Below, one piece after another: positions 1 to 10,859 of a DNA stretch of 64,000 nucleotides. The DNA comes from Maritimibacter sp. HL-12. Its GTDB lineage: Bacteria; Pseudomonadota; Alphaproteobacteria; Rhodobacterales; Rhodobacteraceae. The stretch spans positions 1,730,122 through 1,794,121 of the forward strand of contig NZ_FXBQ01000001.1 of assembly GCF_900177545.1 (NCBI RefSeq), written 5' to 3'. The notes under the pieces were generated by a model. That model searched no databases. It saw only the letters and a program-made list of their open reading frames with translations, and was not told the DNA's origin. Position 1 is the first letter of the stretch. Each line of letters begins with the position of its first letter. A program made the translations under genes and the position numbers.

Positions 1-67
1 GCTCAGCTGGGAGAGCACCTGCTTTGCAAGCAGGGGGTCATCGGTTCGATCCCGATACGCTCCACCA
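1..67 (+). tRNA. tRNA-Ala(TGC), 5' end cut off by window edge
   Basis: The D-arm, anticodon arm, T-arm and CCA end are present, and the first few acceptor bases lie outside the window. The anticodon loop TTTGCAA gives anticodon TGC. It precedes 23S rRNA on the same strand, the usual place for tRNA-Ala in a bacterial 16S-23S spacer, so it is part of an rrn operon. Confidence 0.95.
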
Positions 68-318
68 ACCTTCGATTTGATCGCAAAGCGCGTCGCGCGT
101 TTTGCCGTCCAATCGGACGAAAATTGACATCGTATAGAGAGATACACATCAGTTTCATGCTGGTTCCGCCAAGTGGGGTGGAACCTGCGGCACTGGCCCT
201 CGGGCCAACCGCGAGGCATGTTACTATCCAAGTCAAGTACACTAACCAAAGTCCTGGAGTGATCCAGGGCGGGAAAGTATGCTTTTGGTCCCGAAGAAGC
301 CTTGCTTCTTCTGGATCA
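68..318 (+). other. tRNA-Ala to 23S spacer with rRNA processing stem
   Basis: I see no gene here. Bases 296-306 (GAAGCCTTGCT) are the exact reverse complement of 3162-3172. Bases 313-326 are complementary to 3143-3156. Together they form the long helix that brackets 23S rRNA and is normally cut by RNase III during maturation. Confidence 0.8.
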
Positions 319-3150
<2,832 letters not shown>

Positions 3151-3233
3151 GATCCAGTAGCAGCAAGGCTTCTGGTCGATCGAAAGCATACACGAACATG
3201 GTGCTTGACTTGGATTTACGGTTTCTTTCTCGG

Positions 3234-3349
3234 TTTGGTGGTCATAGCACGAGTGAAACACCCGATCCCATCCCGAACTCGGCCGTTAAGCACCGTTGCG
3301 CCGATGGTACTGCGTCTTAAGACGTGGGAGAGTAGGTCACCGCCAAACC
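3234..3349 (+). rRNA. rrf: 5S ribosomal RNA
   Basis: The 116-nt segment has the terminal helix TTTGGTGG / CCGCCAAA and the conserved CCCGATCCCATCCCGAACTC block. It lies 83 nt after 23S on the same strand and is the last rRNA of the operon. Confidence 0.96.
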
Positions 3350-3394
3350 TAGTAAGAAACCGTATGTATCTCTCGATGCGATGCAAGAAAACGG

Positions 3395-3419
3395 AACGCC
3401 GGCCAATGGCCGGCGTTTT
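3395..3419 (+). terminator. Intrinsic terminator of the rRNA operon
   Basis: A perfect stem ACGCCGGCC / GGCCGGCGT with loop AAT is followed by TTTT, 46 nt after 5S rRNA. It lies just beyond the stop codon of the antisense gene that ends at 3435. Confidence 0.85.
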
Positions 3420-3434
3420 GCGTTTCAACTTCCG

Positions 3435-4580
3435 TCAAGCCTTTTGCAAGACCTCGACCGACAAGACCGCCGGCAGGTGCCGCGCAATCTCGTCCCACGT
3501 TTCCCCCTCATCCGCCGAGGCGAAGATCGAACCGGTGTTGGTGCCGAAGTAAACCCCGGCAGGGCTTCTCCGGTCCGATGCCATCGCCTGTCTCAGGACC
3601 GTGAAAAAGCAGTTATCCCGTGGCAACCCGTCTTGCTTGGCTGCCCAGGTCTCGCCGCCATCCTCCGATTTCCATACCGCCGCGGAGGCGTCCGGCGGAA
3701 ATCGACCCTGAATGTCGCCATTCATCGGGATCGTCCAGATCGTCAACGGGTCTTCGGGGTGCACCATGATTGGAAACCCGAAACTGGACGGAAGCCCTTC
3801 GGTGATGTCATGCCAGTTCCGCCCGTCGTCGGTCGACCGGAAAACCCCGTGATGATTCTGTTGGTACAGGCGATCTGGCTCCGAGGGCGCGCGCACCATG
3901 TTGTGCACACAATGCCCGATTTCATGATCATCGCCATGTTGATGGTGGCTATGGCTCGGCGCATTGTCGAGGCGGTTGCTGCGCTCCCAGCTCGCGCCAC
4001 CGTCTTCGGTGCTGAACACCCCGGCCGCCGAAATTGCGATCGCGATATGACCGGGCGTATCGGGCTTGGGCACGATGGTATGAAGGGTCAACCCGGCGCC
4101 ACCCGGGTTCCAACTGTCTCGCGAGGGATGATCGGAGAGCGCGGGGAGCTTGTCCCAAGTCTCCCCGCCGTCTGAGGACGCAAAGAAATGCGCTGGCTTG
4201 GAGCCGGCGTAGATGCGGCCATCGGCTGCGCTCAGCGACCAGATCGAGTCGATCTCGCCAGTGTAAGGCGCAGGTTCGGGAACGCCCCCGATCATCGCGG
4301 CGAATTCCGGGTCGCTCGCCGCCCATCGGGCCATCTCGCCTTGGGACAACTGGCTCAAAGACCAGGTTGCCCCGTCGTCGACGGATCTCCAGACCCCGGC
4401 ACCTTGCCAGTCGCTCCCGCCGCCGGCCCAGAGGTGCCCGGTGGCCGGGTCGCCGATCACGTGGTTGATTGGCCAGAGATCGCAATGCGGCCCGCTGATG
4501 TTCCAGCCGCCACCGTTCGGATCATCGGTCAGAACAAACACGCCCTTGGTGGTGCCTACAAGAATTTGCACAGGGTCCAT
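3435..4580 (-). CDS. BNR/Asp-box repeat beta-propeller protein
   Basis: This 381-residue protein has repeated Asp-box blades: S-x-D-x-G-x-T-W type motifs such as SVDDGATW, SSDGGETW, STEDGGASW, STDDGRNW, SEDGGETW and SADEGETW. It resembles the VPS10/sortilin-like and exo-alpha-sialidase-fold propellers often annotated as glycosyl hydrolase BNR proteins. No sialidase arginine triad is evident, so an enzymatic role is not supported. A His-rich stretch (SHSHHQHGDDHEIGH) could bind metal. Start ATG 4580 was chosen over the upstream in-frame start because GGAGGTGAGCC lies just before it. No signal peptide is seen, suggesting a cytoplasmic protein. It is antisense to the rRNA operon and lies between 5S and tRNA-fMet. 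Confidence 0.8.
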   Translation of the reverse strand: MDPVQILVGTTKGVFVLTDDPNGGGWNISGPHCDLWPINHVIGDPATGHLWAGGGSDWQGAGVWRSVDDGATWSLSQLSQGEMARWAASDPEFAAMIGGVPEPAPYTGEIDSIWSLSAADGRIYAGSKPAHFFASSDGGETWDKLPALSDHPSRDSWNPGGAGLTLHTIVPKPDTPGHIAIAISAAGVFSTEDGGASWERSNRLDNAPSHSHHQHGDDHEIGHCVHNMVRAPSEPDRLYQQNHHGVFRSTDDGRNWHDITEGLPSSFGFPIMVHPEDPLTIWTIPMNGDIQGRFPPDASAAVWKSEDGGETWAAKQDGLPRDNCFFTVLRQAMASDRRSPAGVYFGTNTGSIFASADEGETWDEIARHLPAVLSVEVLQKA

Positions 4581-4708
4581 CGGCTCACCTCCCGCTTTCT
4601 CGGACCCCCAAGTATGGCCCCGCAACCCGATTCCAGGCAAGGGAAGCAAAGGCAGCCGCCGTCCCCCGGCGCGTCTTGGCTTTTTCCCGAAAAACCAAGG
4701 ATCAACCC

Positions 4709-4737
4709 TTGCGCTCCGCACCGACATGCAATAGATC
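4709..4737 (+). promoter_or_regulatory. Possible promoter of tRNA-fMet
   Basis: TTGCGC at 4709-4714 and TAGATC at 4732-4737 are separated by 17 nt. The second element ends 14 nt before the tRNA. The tRNA is cut off from the rRNA operon by a terminator and an antisense gene, so it needs its own promoter. The -10 match is only partial. Confidence 0.35.
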
Positions 4738-4751
4738 ACGCGGACGATTGG

Positions 4752-4831
<80 letters not shown>

Positions 4832-4857
4832 ATTCCTGCAATATATCAAATTCTTAG

Positions 4858-4878
4858 GCCGCCTTCAGGGCGGCTTTT
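4858..4878 (+). terminator. Intrinsic terminator just inside the element
   Basis: Stem GCCGCC / GGCGGC with loop TTCAG is followed by TTTT, 30 nt after tRNA-fMet. As it lies inside the element, the inserted DNA now appears to supply the terminator for the host tRNA. It also shields the element from read-through. Confidence 0.7.
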
Positions 4879-4879
4879 G

Positions 4880-4978
4880 CGTGTCGCGTCGTGTTGCAAG
4901 CCCGTGCAACACGATCCCCAAAGATTCCAAACGCTTACGAACATCCCCGATTCCTCCGTGCAACACGGATGCGACACG
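4880..4978. repeat. Cluster of TGC(A/G)ACACG repeats near attL
   Basis: Five copies of a 9-bp motif occur: CGTGTCGCG 4880-4888 (inverted, one mismatch), CGTGTTGCA 4890-4898 (inverted), TGCAACACG 4905-4913, TGCAACACG 4959-4967 and TGCGACACG 4970-4978. A sixth, TGCGACACG, is at 22036-22044 near attR. The placement beside both ends suggests arm-type sites for the integrase or its directionality factor. Confidence 0.6.
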
Positions 4979-5010
4979 GGGCGGCGCAGCTGTTCCGCAC
5001 ATGTTCCGGC

Positions 5011-5220
5011 TCAAAGTCCCTTGGACGACGCGATGCGGACGACCGAGATGCGCTCGGTCGCCCCTGCGATCTGCCGGTTGAGGTCCGCGAGCGCGGCGGC
5101 CAACTCGCCGTCGCTCGCGTAGGTGATGCGCTTGCCGTCGTATTCGACGGTGCGCACGCCCTGATAGCGCGCAGCCATCAGGGCATCGCGCCAGGCGGTG
5201 AGCTGGGCGAGGTCGGCCAC
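5011..5220 (-). CDS. gpW-like head-tail connector protein
   Basis: This 69-residue protein has the pattern L-x-x-x-R-D-A-L-x-x-A-R near the start, V-x-Y-D-G-K-R-I-T-Y in the middle and ELAAALADLNRQI near the end. That is the usual form of small gpW-type head-completion proteins in alphaproteobacterial phages. These close the portal vertex after packaging and receive the tail. The start is GTG 5220, one base after the capsid stop codon, so it is translated as the last gene of the head operon. Lambda-like phages place gpW between terminase and portal, so the position is unusual. Nothing tail-related follows before attL. Confidence 0.7.
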   Translation of the reverse strand: MADLAQLTAWRDALMAARYQGVRTVEYDGKRITYASDGELAAALADLNRQIAGATERISVVRIASSKGL

Positions 5221-5221
5221 G

Positions 5222-7078
5222 TCACGCGCCTGCGTTCATGAACCAGCCCCGATGGTCGATGAAGCCTGCCCCGAAGTCCAGGATCACCCGGATCTCCACG
5301 CCGTCCACGTCCCAGCCCGAGCGGCTCTCGACCTGCGGACCTTCGGCTCCCGAGAGATAGGCGAACTCCAGCCCGTCGATCTCGCCGGGCTCGGCGGTCA
5401 CATACCAGCGCGTGGCGCTGGACAGGCGCGGCTCGACCACCAGCGAGAGCGACCCGGAGAACGGGTTCACGTCTGCGGCGGTGGCGGGCGCGATGCTGGC
5501 CAGCCACTTCTCGGCCATGGTCTCCAGCGCGGGCGGGACCAGCAGGTTGCGGGGCGTCACGCGGATGGTGCGATCCTCGATGCCCTTCTGGGTGCGCAGC
5601 GCCAGCCGAGCCGCGGACAGCGTGGCATCGGAGATCACCGCGCCAGTGCCCGCCTTGTTGCCGTGGTCGGCGTGGAACAGCGTCTTGCCGTCCGAGAGCG
5701 TCGGGCCGTTGCCGCTGCCCGCCTCGAGCAGGGTGACGAGGATCCGCGCCTCGGTCTCGGCCGCGGCCTGGCCCATGCGGCGGGCGAGGTCCGAGAAGGC
5801 TCCGAGGTCGTCGTTGACCAGAACCTGCCGCGTGATGCCGATCTTCCGCGCCCAGGTCTCGACCTTGTAGGCCTCGCGCGCCTCGGCCATCGTCCCGGCC
5901 TTGATCTCGCCGTGCTCGTTCAGCTTCTCCAGCAGCGGGGCCTCGCCCAGCATGATCTTGTTCACCGCGCGAAAGTCCCGCGCCGTGGTCTGGCGGCCGA
6001 GACGACGGATGCCCGAGGGCGCGGCCTGATAGGCGTCGCGCAGCACGCGGCCCACGGTGTCCCCGAGGATGATCGGGAAGTCCGAGGTGGTGTGCAGCGC
6101 GCGGGTCACGAGGCTCGCGGGCGACAGCGCCAGCGTGGACTCGCCCCGCAGCGTCAGCAGCTCCTTCGCCATCTCCACCGGCGTGGCGTAGGCATAGCGG
6201 CGGGCCGGTTCGCTGAGCTCGTGACGCGGATTAATCCGCGCATAAAGGGCCTCGCCCATCTGCCTTGCGCGGAGGGCAGGCTCGTCCTGGCTGTCGCCCA
6301 TCTCGACGCGGACCTGCTCGGTGCGGATCGCGGGCGCGCTGCGCTTGGCCAGCGCCTCGAAGGCCGCGCGACGGGCGGTGTCGGGGTCCGCGCCTCCGTC
6401 AATCTGGCTGTCGATCCAGGACTGGTCCAGCCCAGCGATGCGGGCGATGGAGCGGATCTCGGCGTTGGCCTCGGCGCGGCTCTCGGTGGTCGGCGCCGTG
6501 CCGGCGGCCTCTCGGGTGGTCGTGTCGGTCATCTCTGCCTCCATGCGAATGTGGGCGCCGGGATCGGCGGGCGTCGGCACCAGGGAAATCTCGTGGGGTG
6601 TCCAGCGGACGGCGGTCAGCACGCGCGCGCCGTTCTCGGTGGTCTCGGCCCAATCCTCGACGGAGTAGCCGACCGAGACGTGGCGCAGGATGCCCGCCAG
6701 CACGTCCTGCCAGACAGGCTCCACCTCGGGCCGGGACGAGAACTGGATGAGCGCGGTGCCGCGCTTGCCGTCCACGGCGGCGCTGCGGACGGAACCCAGC
6801 ACATCCCGCACCGCGGCCTGGCGATGCGCGTCCAGCACGCTGGCGCCTTCGAGGCGCGAGAGGTCCACCGCCTCGGGTGCGAGGCTCAGCCGCTCGATGT
6901 ATTGCCCGGCCATGTCACGGCGGCGCACGGGCGCGCCGGTGGACCAGATCACCTCGACAGTGCGTGCGTCCGGATCGGCCGTGGTGGGCGCCAGCGTTGC
7001 GCGGCGGGTGAGCAGGCAAACGTCGTCCTTCCCGACGTTTGAGCACGTCGATGCCGGGTTTGTCGCTGTGTCAGCCAT
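5222..7078 (-). CDS. Prohead protease-major capsid protein fusion
   Basis: This 618-residue protein has two parts. Residues about 20-210 resemble HK97-type S78 prohead proteases, with a catalytic His candidate in LDAHRQ and the active-site serine in RHVSVGY. Residues about 330-618 resemble a Mu gpT/HK97-fold major capsid protein, with LFHADHGNKAGTGA and RNLLVPPALE blocks. The linker between them is rich in Ala, Glu and Arg and probably acts as a scaffold (delta domain) that the protease removes. Start ATG 7078 overlaps the portal stop (ATGGCTGA), which implies coupled translation. It builds the capsid shell. Fused protease-capsid genes are common in alphaproteobacterial phages, so the fusion itself is not damage. 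Confidence 0.88.
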   Translation of the reverse strand: MADTATNPASTCSNVGKDDVCLLTRRATLAPTTADPDARTVEVIWSTGAPVRRRDMAGQYIERLSLAPEAVDLSRLEGASVLDAHRQAAVRDVLGSVRSAAVDGKRGTALIQFSSRPEVEPVWQDVLAGILRHVSVGYSVEDWAETTENGARVLTAVRWTPHEISLVPTPADPGAHIRMEAEMTDTTTREAAGTAPTTESRAEANAEIRSIARIAGLDQSWIDSQIDGGADPDTARRAAFEALAKRSAPAIRTEQVRVEMGDSQDEPALRARQMGEALYARINPRHELSEPARRYAYATPVEMAKELLTLRGESTLALSPASLVTRALHTTSDFPIILGDTVGRVLRDAYQAAPSGIRRLGRQTTARDFRAVNKIMLGEAPLLEKLNEHGEIKAGTMAEAREAYKVETWARKIGITRQVLVNDDLGAFSDLARRMGQAAAETEARILVTLLEAGSGNGPTLSDGKTLFHADHGNKAGTGAVISDATLSAARLALRTQKGIEDRTIRVTPRNLLVPPALETMAEKWLASIAPATAADVNPFSGSLSLVVEPRLSSATRWYVTAEPGEIDGLEFAYLSGAEGPQVESRSGWDVDGVEIRVILDFGAGFIDHRGWFMNAGA

Positions 7079-8483
7079 CGGCCGCTTCCTTCTGCTGCGG
7101 CGCGGCCGCCTGGCCGAAGGCGAGCCCCAGCCCCTTCGCGCGCTCACGGTCGGCGGCGATTTCGGCATCCACCTGTTCGGCGTCGTAGCCGCGCTCGGAG
7201 ATCGCCTGGGACCGGCTCTTGAGCCCCGCGCCGATCGCCATGATCTCGGCCTGGACGTCCTTCATCGGATCGACGTAGTCGAACTTCGGCGGCAGCCATT
7301 CGCAGCCGAGATACGCCTCGGGCCTCCGGTCGAAGTCTCGCGCGGGCAGCTCGCCGGTCAGCACAGCAAGCCGAACGAACCGCTCCCAGACCGGGCGGCA
7401 GAACAGGTGTACCACCACGTTGTGCTGCAACTGCTCGACCCGGCGGCGGAACTCGATGAGCCCCGCGCGGATCGAGGAATAGGTGACGCCCTCCAGGTCG
7501 CCAGAGACCAGCTCGTAGGGCAGCCCCAGCCCCGCCGCGACGGCGCGCAGGTGATTCTTGACGAAGGGCGCGTAGGCGTCGTGCTCGGTGGGGTTCGAGA
7601 AACGGATGTCGGCGCCAGGAGGCAGCGGGATCAGGCTGCCGGGCTCCATGCCCACGGTCAGGGCGCCGCCGGTGTTGGAACCCGAGAGCCCGCCCGCCGT
7701 GCCGTCAGGATCGGTGATGAAGCCGGTGAAGAGCGCCGCGACCTTGGCCTTCACCAGCGCCGCGTCCTCGAACTGATCGAGCTCGTGCAGCCGCAGCAGC
7801 ACCGGCGCGAGCCAGGTGATGCCACGCAACTGGCCCGCCGCGAGCGGCTTGAACAGGTGCAGGCAATCGGCGGCGGGAACGCGGAGCGGGTCCATGCGGA
7901 GAGACCCGAGAGGATCGCCCGGGCGGGAGGACAAGACCCGGTAGGCGACCCGGCGACCGGCGGCATCGAACTCGATGCCCGCGCGGAGCCGCGCCCCGCC
8001 GCCGATCTCGCGGTGCAGGTCCATGGGAACCTGCTCGCGATCCAGAAGCTCGAGGTGAAGGGGGATACCAGCAGAGTCGCTCGCGACGCGCAGCCGGGCG
8101 AAGCTCTCGCCGCTCTCGACCATCGCGCGCACGGCCATGGCCTGCAGCCCGTAGAAGTCGGCCAGCCCGTCCGGGGCGGCATGATCGGTCCAGCGCAGCC
8201 ACAGCGCCTGCAGCCGCTCGCGCACCGCGCGGTCGGGGTGGCTGGACTGAGGCTTGATCCCGGCGCCCGCGACATTGCCTACCAGGCTGTCCACCGCCGC
8301 CGCGACCCACGGGTTGTTCCTCGCATACCACCCGGCCCGCCGCGCCGCCGTGGTCGCGCCCGCCAGGATCGCAGCGTTCAGCCCGTCGACCGTCCGCGCC
8401 CCCTCCCAACGCCGCCCGCCACCCGCAGCGTCGAAGCCGCGAGCGCGCGCGAGGCCGAGAAGGCGATGGAGGATAGTCCGCAT
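7071..8483 (-). CDS. Phage portal protein, lambda gpB family
   Basis: This 470-residue protein is normal in length for the family. Typical segments are ARNNPWVAAAVDSLVGNVAG near residue 55, GLQAMAVRAMVESGESF near 115, and YSSIRAGLIEFRR near 345. It forms the dodecameric ring through which terminase threads DNA and to which connector proteins bind. The C-terminal tail is charged. Start ATG 8483 is preceded by GATGGAGGATAGT. It begins 199 nt after the DUF3800 stop, a gap wide enough for its own promoter, and overlaps the capsid gene by 8 nt. Confidence 0.92.
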   Translation of the reverse strand: MRTILHRLLGLARARGFDAAGGGRRWEGARTVDGLNAAILAGATTAARRAGWYARNNPWVAAAVDSLVGNVAGAGIKPQSSHPDRAVRERLQALWLRWTDHAAPDGLADFYGLQAMAVRAMVESGESFARLRVASDSAGIPLHLELLDREQVPMDLHREIGGGARLRAGIEFDAAGRRVAYRVLSSRPGDPLGSLRMDPLRVPAADCLHLFKPLAAGQLRGITWLAPVLLRLHELDQFEDAALVKAKVAALFTGFITDPDGTAGGLSGSNTGGALTVGMEPGSLIPLPPGADIRFSNPTEHDAYAPFVKNHLRAVAAGLGLPYELVSGDLEGVTYSSIRAGLIEFRRRVEQLQHNVVVHLFCRPVWERFVRLAVLTGELPARDFDRRPEAYLGCEWLPPKFDYVDPMKDVQAEIMAIGAGLKSRSQAISERGYDAEQVDAEIAADRERAKGLGLAFGQAAAPQQKEAADG

Positions 8484-8508
8484 GGGCGCGAGTCTCGCGC
8501 CAGCGGAT

Positions 8509-8536
8509 CGATTAAGCTATTGGTAATGTTTTGCAA
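8509..8536 (-). promoter_or_regulatory. Possible promoter for the portal-capsid genes
   Basis: In the AT-rich 200-nt gap between the DUF3800 gene and portal, the minus strand reads TTGCAA (8536-8531), a 16-nt spacer, then TAATCG (8514-8509), ending 25 nt before the portal start. If real, it would restore head-gene transcription downstream of the inserted cassette. The match is weak. Confidence 0.3.
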
Positions 8537-8682
8537 AATCCGGTATCGGGCGGCGTGTGTCGGGATGGCCGTCGCCCGGAATCCTTGACCTGGCCCTCGG
8601 CACATGCCATATATGCGTCATTGGACTGGGGGTTGTTCCCGGTCGGCGACTGGCTCTGGGGTCTCCCGGGGCCTTTTGCTTT

Positions 8683-9420
8683 TCAGGGGAATACCTTCAG
8701 TCCCCACCCTCTCACCGCACCGGCTGGGCTGCGCCGCAGCTTCGGTTCGATGATCTCCCAGGCGCGGTTCGGCTGGGCGGGGTCGAGAACGTGTCGCCCT
8801 ATGGGGCGGGCCGTAAGGTCTGCGAGCTGCAGCCCAGCCGAGTTGGTCTTCTTGTCGGCGAAGATGATCTCGAAGCCCGGCATCTCGCCCACGTAGTTCG
8901 CGCCGTCGCGGATGCGGCGGAAGGCGAGCTCCAGTTCATCGTCCTCGCGCTTGCCGCGGCGCTCCACGACGATGTGCGTGGTCAGCATGTGCTGACCGCG
9001 ATCCCGCAGGAACGCATGGGCGCGTTCCATGCAGAATGTCAGCGCCATCTCGTAGGGGTTGCCGGGCGCGGCGTATCGCTGGGTCAGCCGTTCCTTGTGG
9101 ATCGCGGCGGCCACGATGGTGAAATCCGCCTGCTCGATCAGGCGGTTCAGCCCGTCCATGAAGGCATCGCGCTTGTCGCGGCTTTTCAGGAACACGAAGG
9201 GCGGCTTCTGCTTGCGGATCTCGTGCTCGTGCAGAACGACGATGTCGTGGCCGAAATGGGCGAACTTGAACGCCTGCACCTGCGGAGCGACGACGTTGGC
9301 GTAGCTGTCCTTCCTGAAGATGCAGAAATCCAGCACGAACACGGGATAGTCCCGGTCGATGGCGGTCAGGGTGTGGTCGCCGCTCTCGTCGACGTAGATC
9401 ACATAGTCGCTGTAGGTCAT
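8683..9420 (-). CDS. DUF3800 family protein (predicted RNase H-fold hydrolase)
   Basis: This 245-residue protein has the family hallmark YVDESGD at residues 9-15 and the C-terminal AGLQLADL motif (195-202). These supply Asp11, Glu12, Asp15 and Asp201 as a likely acidic metal site. DUF3800 proteins are predicted to have an RNase H-like fold and often occur with restriction or abortive-infection genes, but their activity is unproven. Its ATG overlaps the hsdS stop (ATGA at 9420-9417), so it is translationally coupled to the methylase/specificity genes. In this operon it occupies the place where a type I system would encode HsdR. I infer an effector or nuclease role within the cassette. Confidence 0.8.
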   Translation of the reverse strand: MTYSDYVIYVDESGDHTLTAIDRDYPVFVLDFCIFRKDSYANVVAPQVQAFKFAHFGHDIVVLHEHEIRKQKPPFVFLKSRDKRDAFMDGLNRLIEQADFTIVAAAIHKERLTQRYAAPGNPYEMALTFCMERAHAFLRDRGQHMLTTHIVVERRGKREDDELELAFRRIRDGANYVGEMPGFEIIFADKKTNSAGLQLADLTARPIGRHVLDPAQPNRAWEIIEPKLRRSPAGAVRGWGLKVFP

Positions 9421-10859
9421 GAGGCGGCGGCGATCAGGTCTGCTGCGTCCTCCGCATCCTCGGCGGCATAGACGGCTGCCTCGAAATCGGCCCAGGCCTG
9501 CGCGCGGATTTTTGCGGCATCGGTGCGCAAGCTGGTCGCTGTCGTCCGCGCATTGCCCAGCGCTTGAACCATCTTCTGCTGCTCAGGAACGGGTGGCAGC
9601 GGGAAAGTCAGGCCCAGCAGGGCCGGCTTCGAGATGTTTTTCATCGTAGGGGACGTGCCTGTAACGTTGGCTTCGATCTGTCTTCGCAGATCAGAGATTC
9701 GAAGCACCTCGGTCAGGAACATCGGATCGACCGGTTTGGGGTCCAAAGGCACAACGCGGAATATCTTGTCGCAGAGCATCAGCTTGTCACGGGTCTCGTT
9801 GATCATGGTGGTTGCGCCGACGAGTCGCGTAACATTTGCACGGCTGATCAGGATCTGGCCGGCCTTCACTTCCAGATGTGGTCGCGGCTTCAAGTGTTTT
9901 GGAAGCGCTTTGTTCTCGTTTTCATCGAACGTACCGAATGAAACAGCACCGAGCTTGAGAACGCCCCATTCGCCTGGCTCTGCAGGCCTGCTCAGGCAAT
10001 TGGGGCTCCAGCCGTTTTCCAGATCGCCAATGACGTCGCCTAGCTGCACCATCGGAAATGGTGATGTGTGCCTCGTGCCTCCGTCCACCAGGCGGCGCAG
10101 GATTCCTTCATGGCTCCAGCGATCAATGTCCTTGAAGTTCGCCACGAATACCGGTCGATCGGGAAGCGGGGTGGGTGGTGCGAAGCCGAGCGCGGTCTCG
10201 AACGCCTCGGCGGCCTTGGCCTCGGTCTCGGCGGCCCCCTGTTCCAGCGACGCCGCCTTGTCGAGCGCCGCGCGCCAGGCGGCGACGATGGCCTGTTGCT
10301 CAGGGAGTGGCGGCAGCGGGATCCGCAGGTCCTGGAACGCCTCGGGCGTGATGCGCTTGCGGCCGCTGGTGCCGCTGGCCTTGCGTCGCAGGGCTTCGAT
10401 GAAACCGCCGGTGCGCAGAACCAGCTTGACGAACTCGCCGTCCAGCCGCGCGGGGTCGGCGGTGAACACCGGGAATTCCGGCGTGACGACCGCCTTCGCG
10501 ATCTCGGCGGGCAACATGCCGATGGCGCCGCTGCGCGCATCGATCTTGGAGAACACGATGTCGCCCGGATACGCCGCGAACATGCTGCCCTTGTAGGGCG
10601 CGGTCCTGTCGCGCGCTGAAATCTCGCCGGTCAGGTGCACCGTGATCGGCGTCCAGTCGCCGAAGCTGTCGGTGACGACCACCGCCTCGCGCCGCTGGGT
10701 CATCAGCTCGCGCAGCGGCGTTGGCGGGAAGTGCGAGTGCTGGTGCTCGACGTCTTCGGCGGTGATCCAGGGCTCGAGAGCCCTCCACTGACGGATCAGG
10801 CAGCGGAGGGCAGGAGAAAACCCGGCGTGTCCTCGGGCTTGGCCCCGGCCTCCAGCCAC
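9417..10859 (-). CDS. hsdS: HsdS-type DNA specificity subunit
   Basis: The protein has about 440-480 residues depending on the start. It has two target-recognition halves, each ending in a conserved helix with the signature LPPLPEQQAIV (about residue 190) or LPPVPEQQKMV (about 430). Each half has a G-D-I/Q-I-x-I/F-S-K/R stretch typical of type I and type IIB S subunits. It would choose a bipartite DNA target for the upstream nuclease-methylase. The ATG at 10859 overlaps hsdM by 64 nt. A CTG at about 10800 overlapping the hsdM stop (CTGA), or ATG 10703, are other possible starts, and the region before 10703 looks coding. Its stop overlaps the DUF3800 start. Confidence 0.88.
   Translation of the reverse strand: MAGGRGQARGHAGFSPALRCLIRQWRALEPWITAEDVEHQHSHFPPTPLRELMTQRREAVVVTDSFGDWTPITVHLTGEISARDRTAPYKGSMFAAYPGDIVFSKIDARSGAIGMLPAEIAKAVVTPEFPVFTADPARLDGEFVKLVLRTGGFIEALRRKASGTSGRKRITPEAFQDLRIPLPPLPEQQAIVAAWRAALDKAASLEQGAAETEAKAAEAFETALGFAPPTPLPDRPVFVANFKDIDRWSHEGILRRLVDGGTRHTSPFPMVQLGDVIGDLENGWSPNCLSRPAEPGEWGVLKLGAVSFGTFDENENKALPKHLKPRPHLEVKAGQILISRANVTRLVGATTMINETRDKLMLCDKIFRVVPLDPKPVDPMFLTEVLRISDLRRQIEANVTGTSPTMKNISKPALLGLTFPLPPVPEQQKMVQALGNARTTATSLRTDAAKIRAQAWADFEAAVYAAEDAEDAADLIAAAS

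Noticed and set aside
5198-7042. 614-residue plus-strand reading frame opposite the capsid gene
   Set aside because: It mirrors the capsid and protease gene and has biased composition with no recognisable domain. It is a GC-rich antisense shadow.
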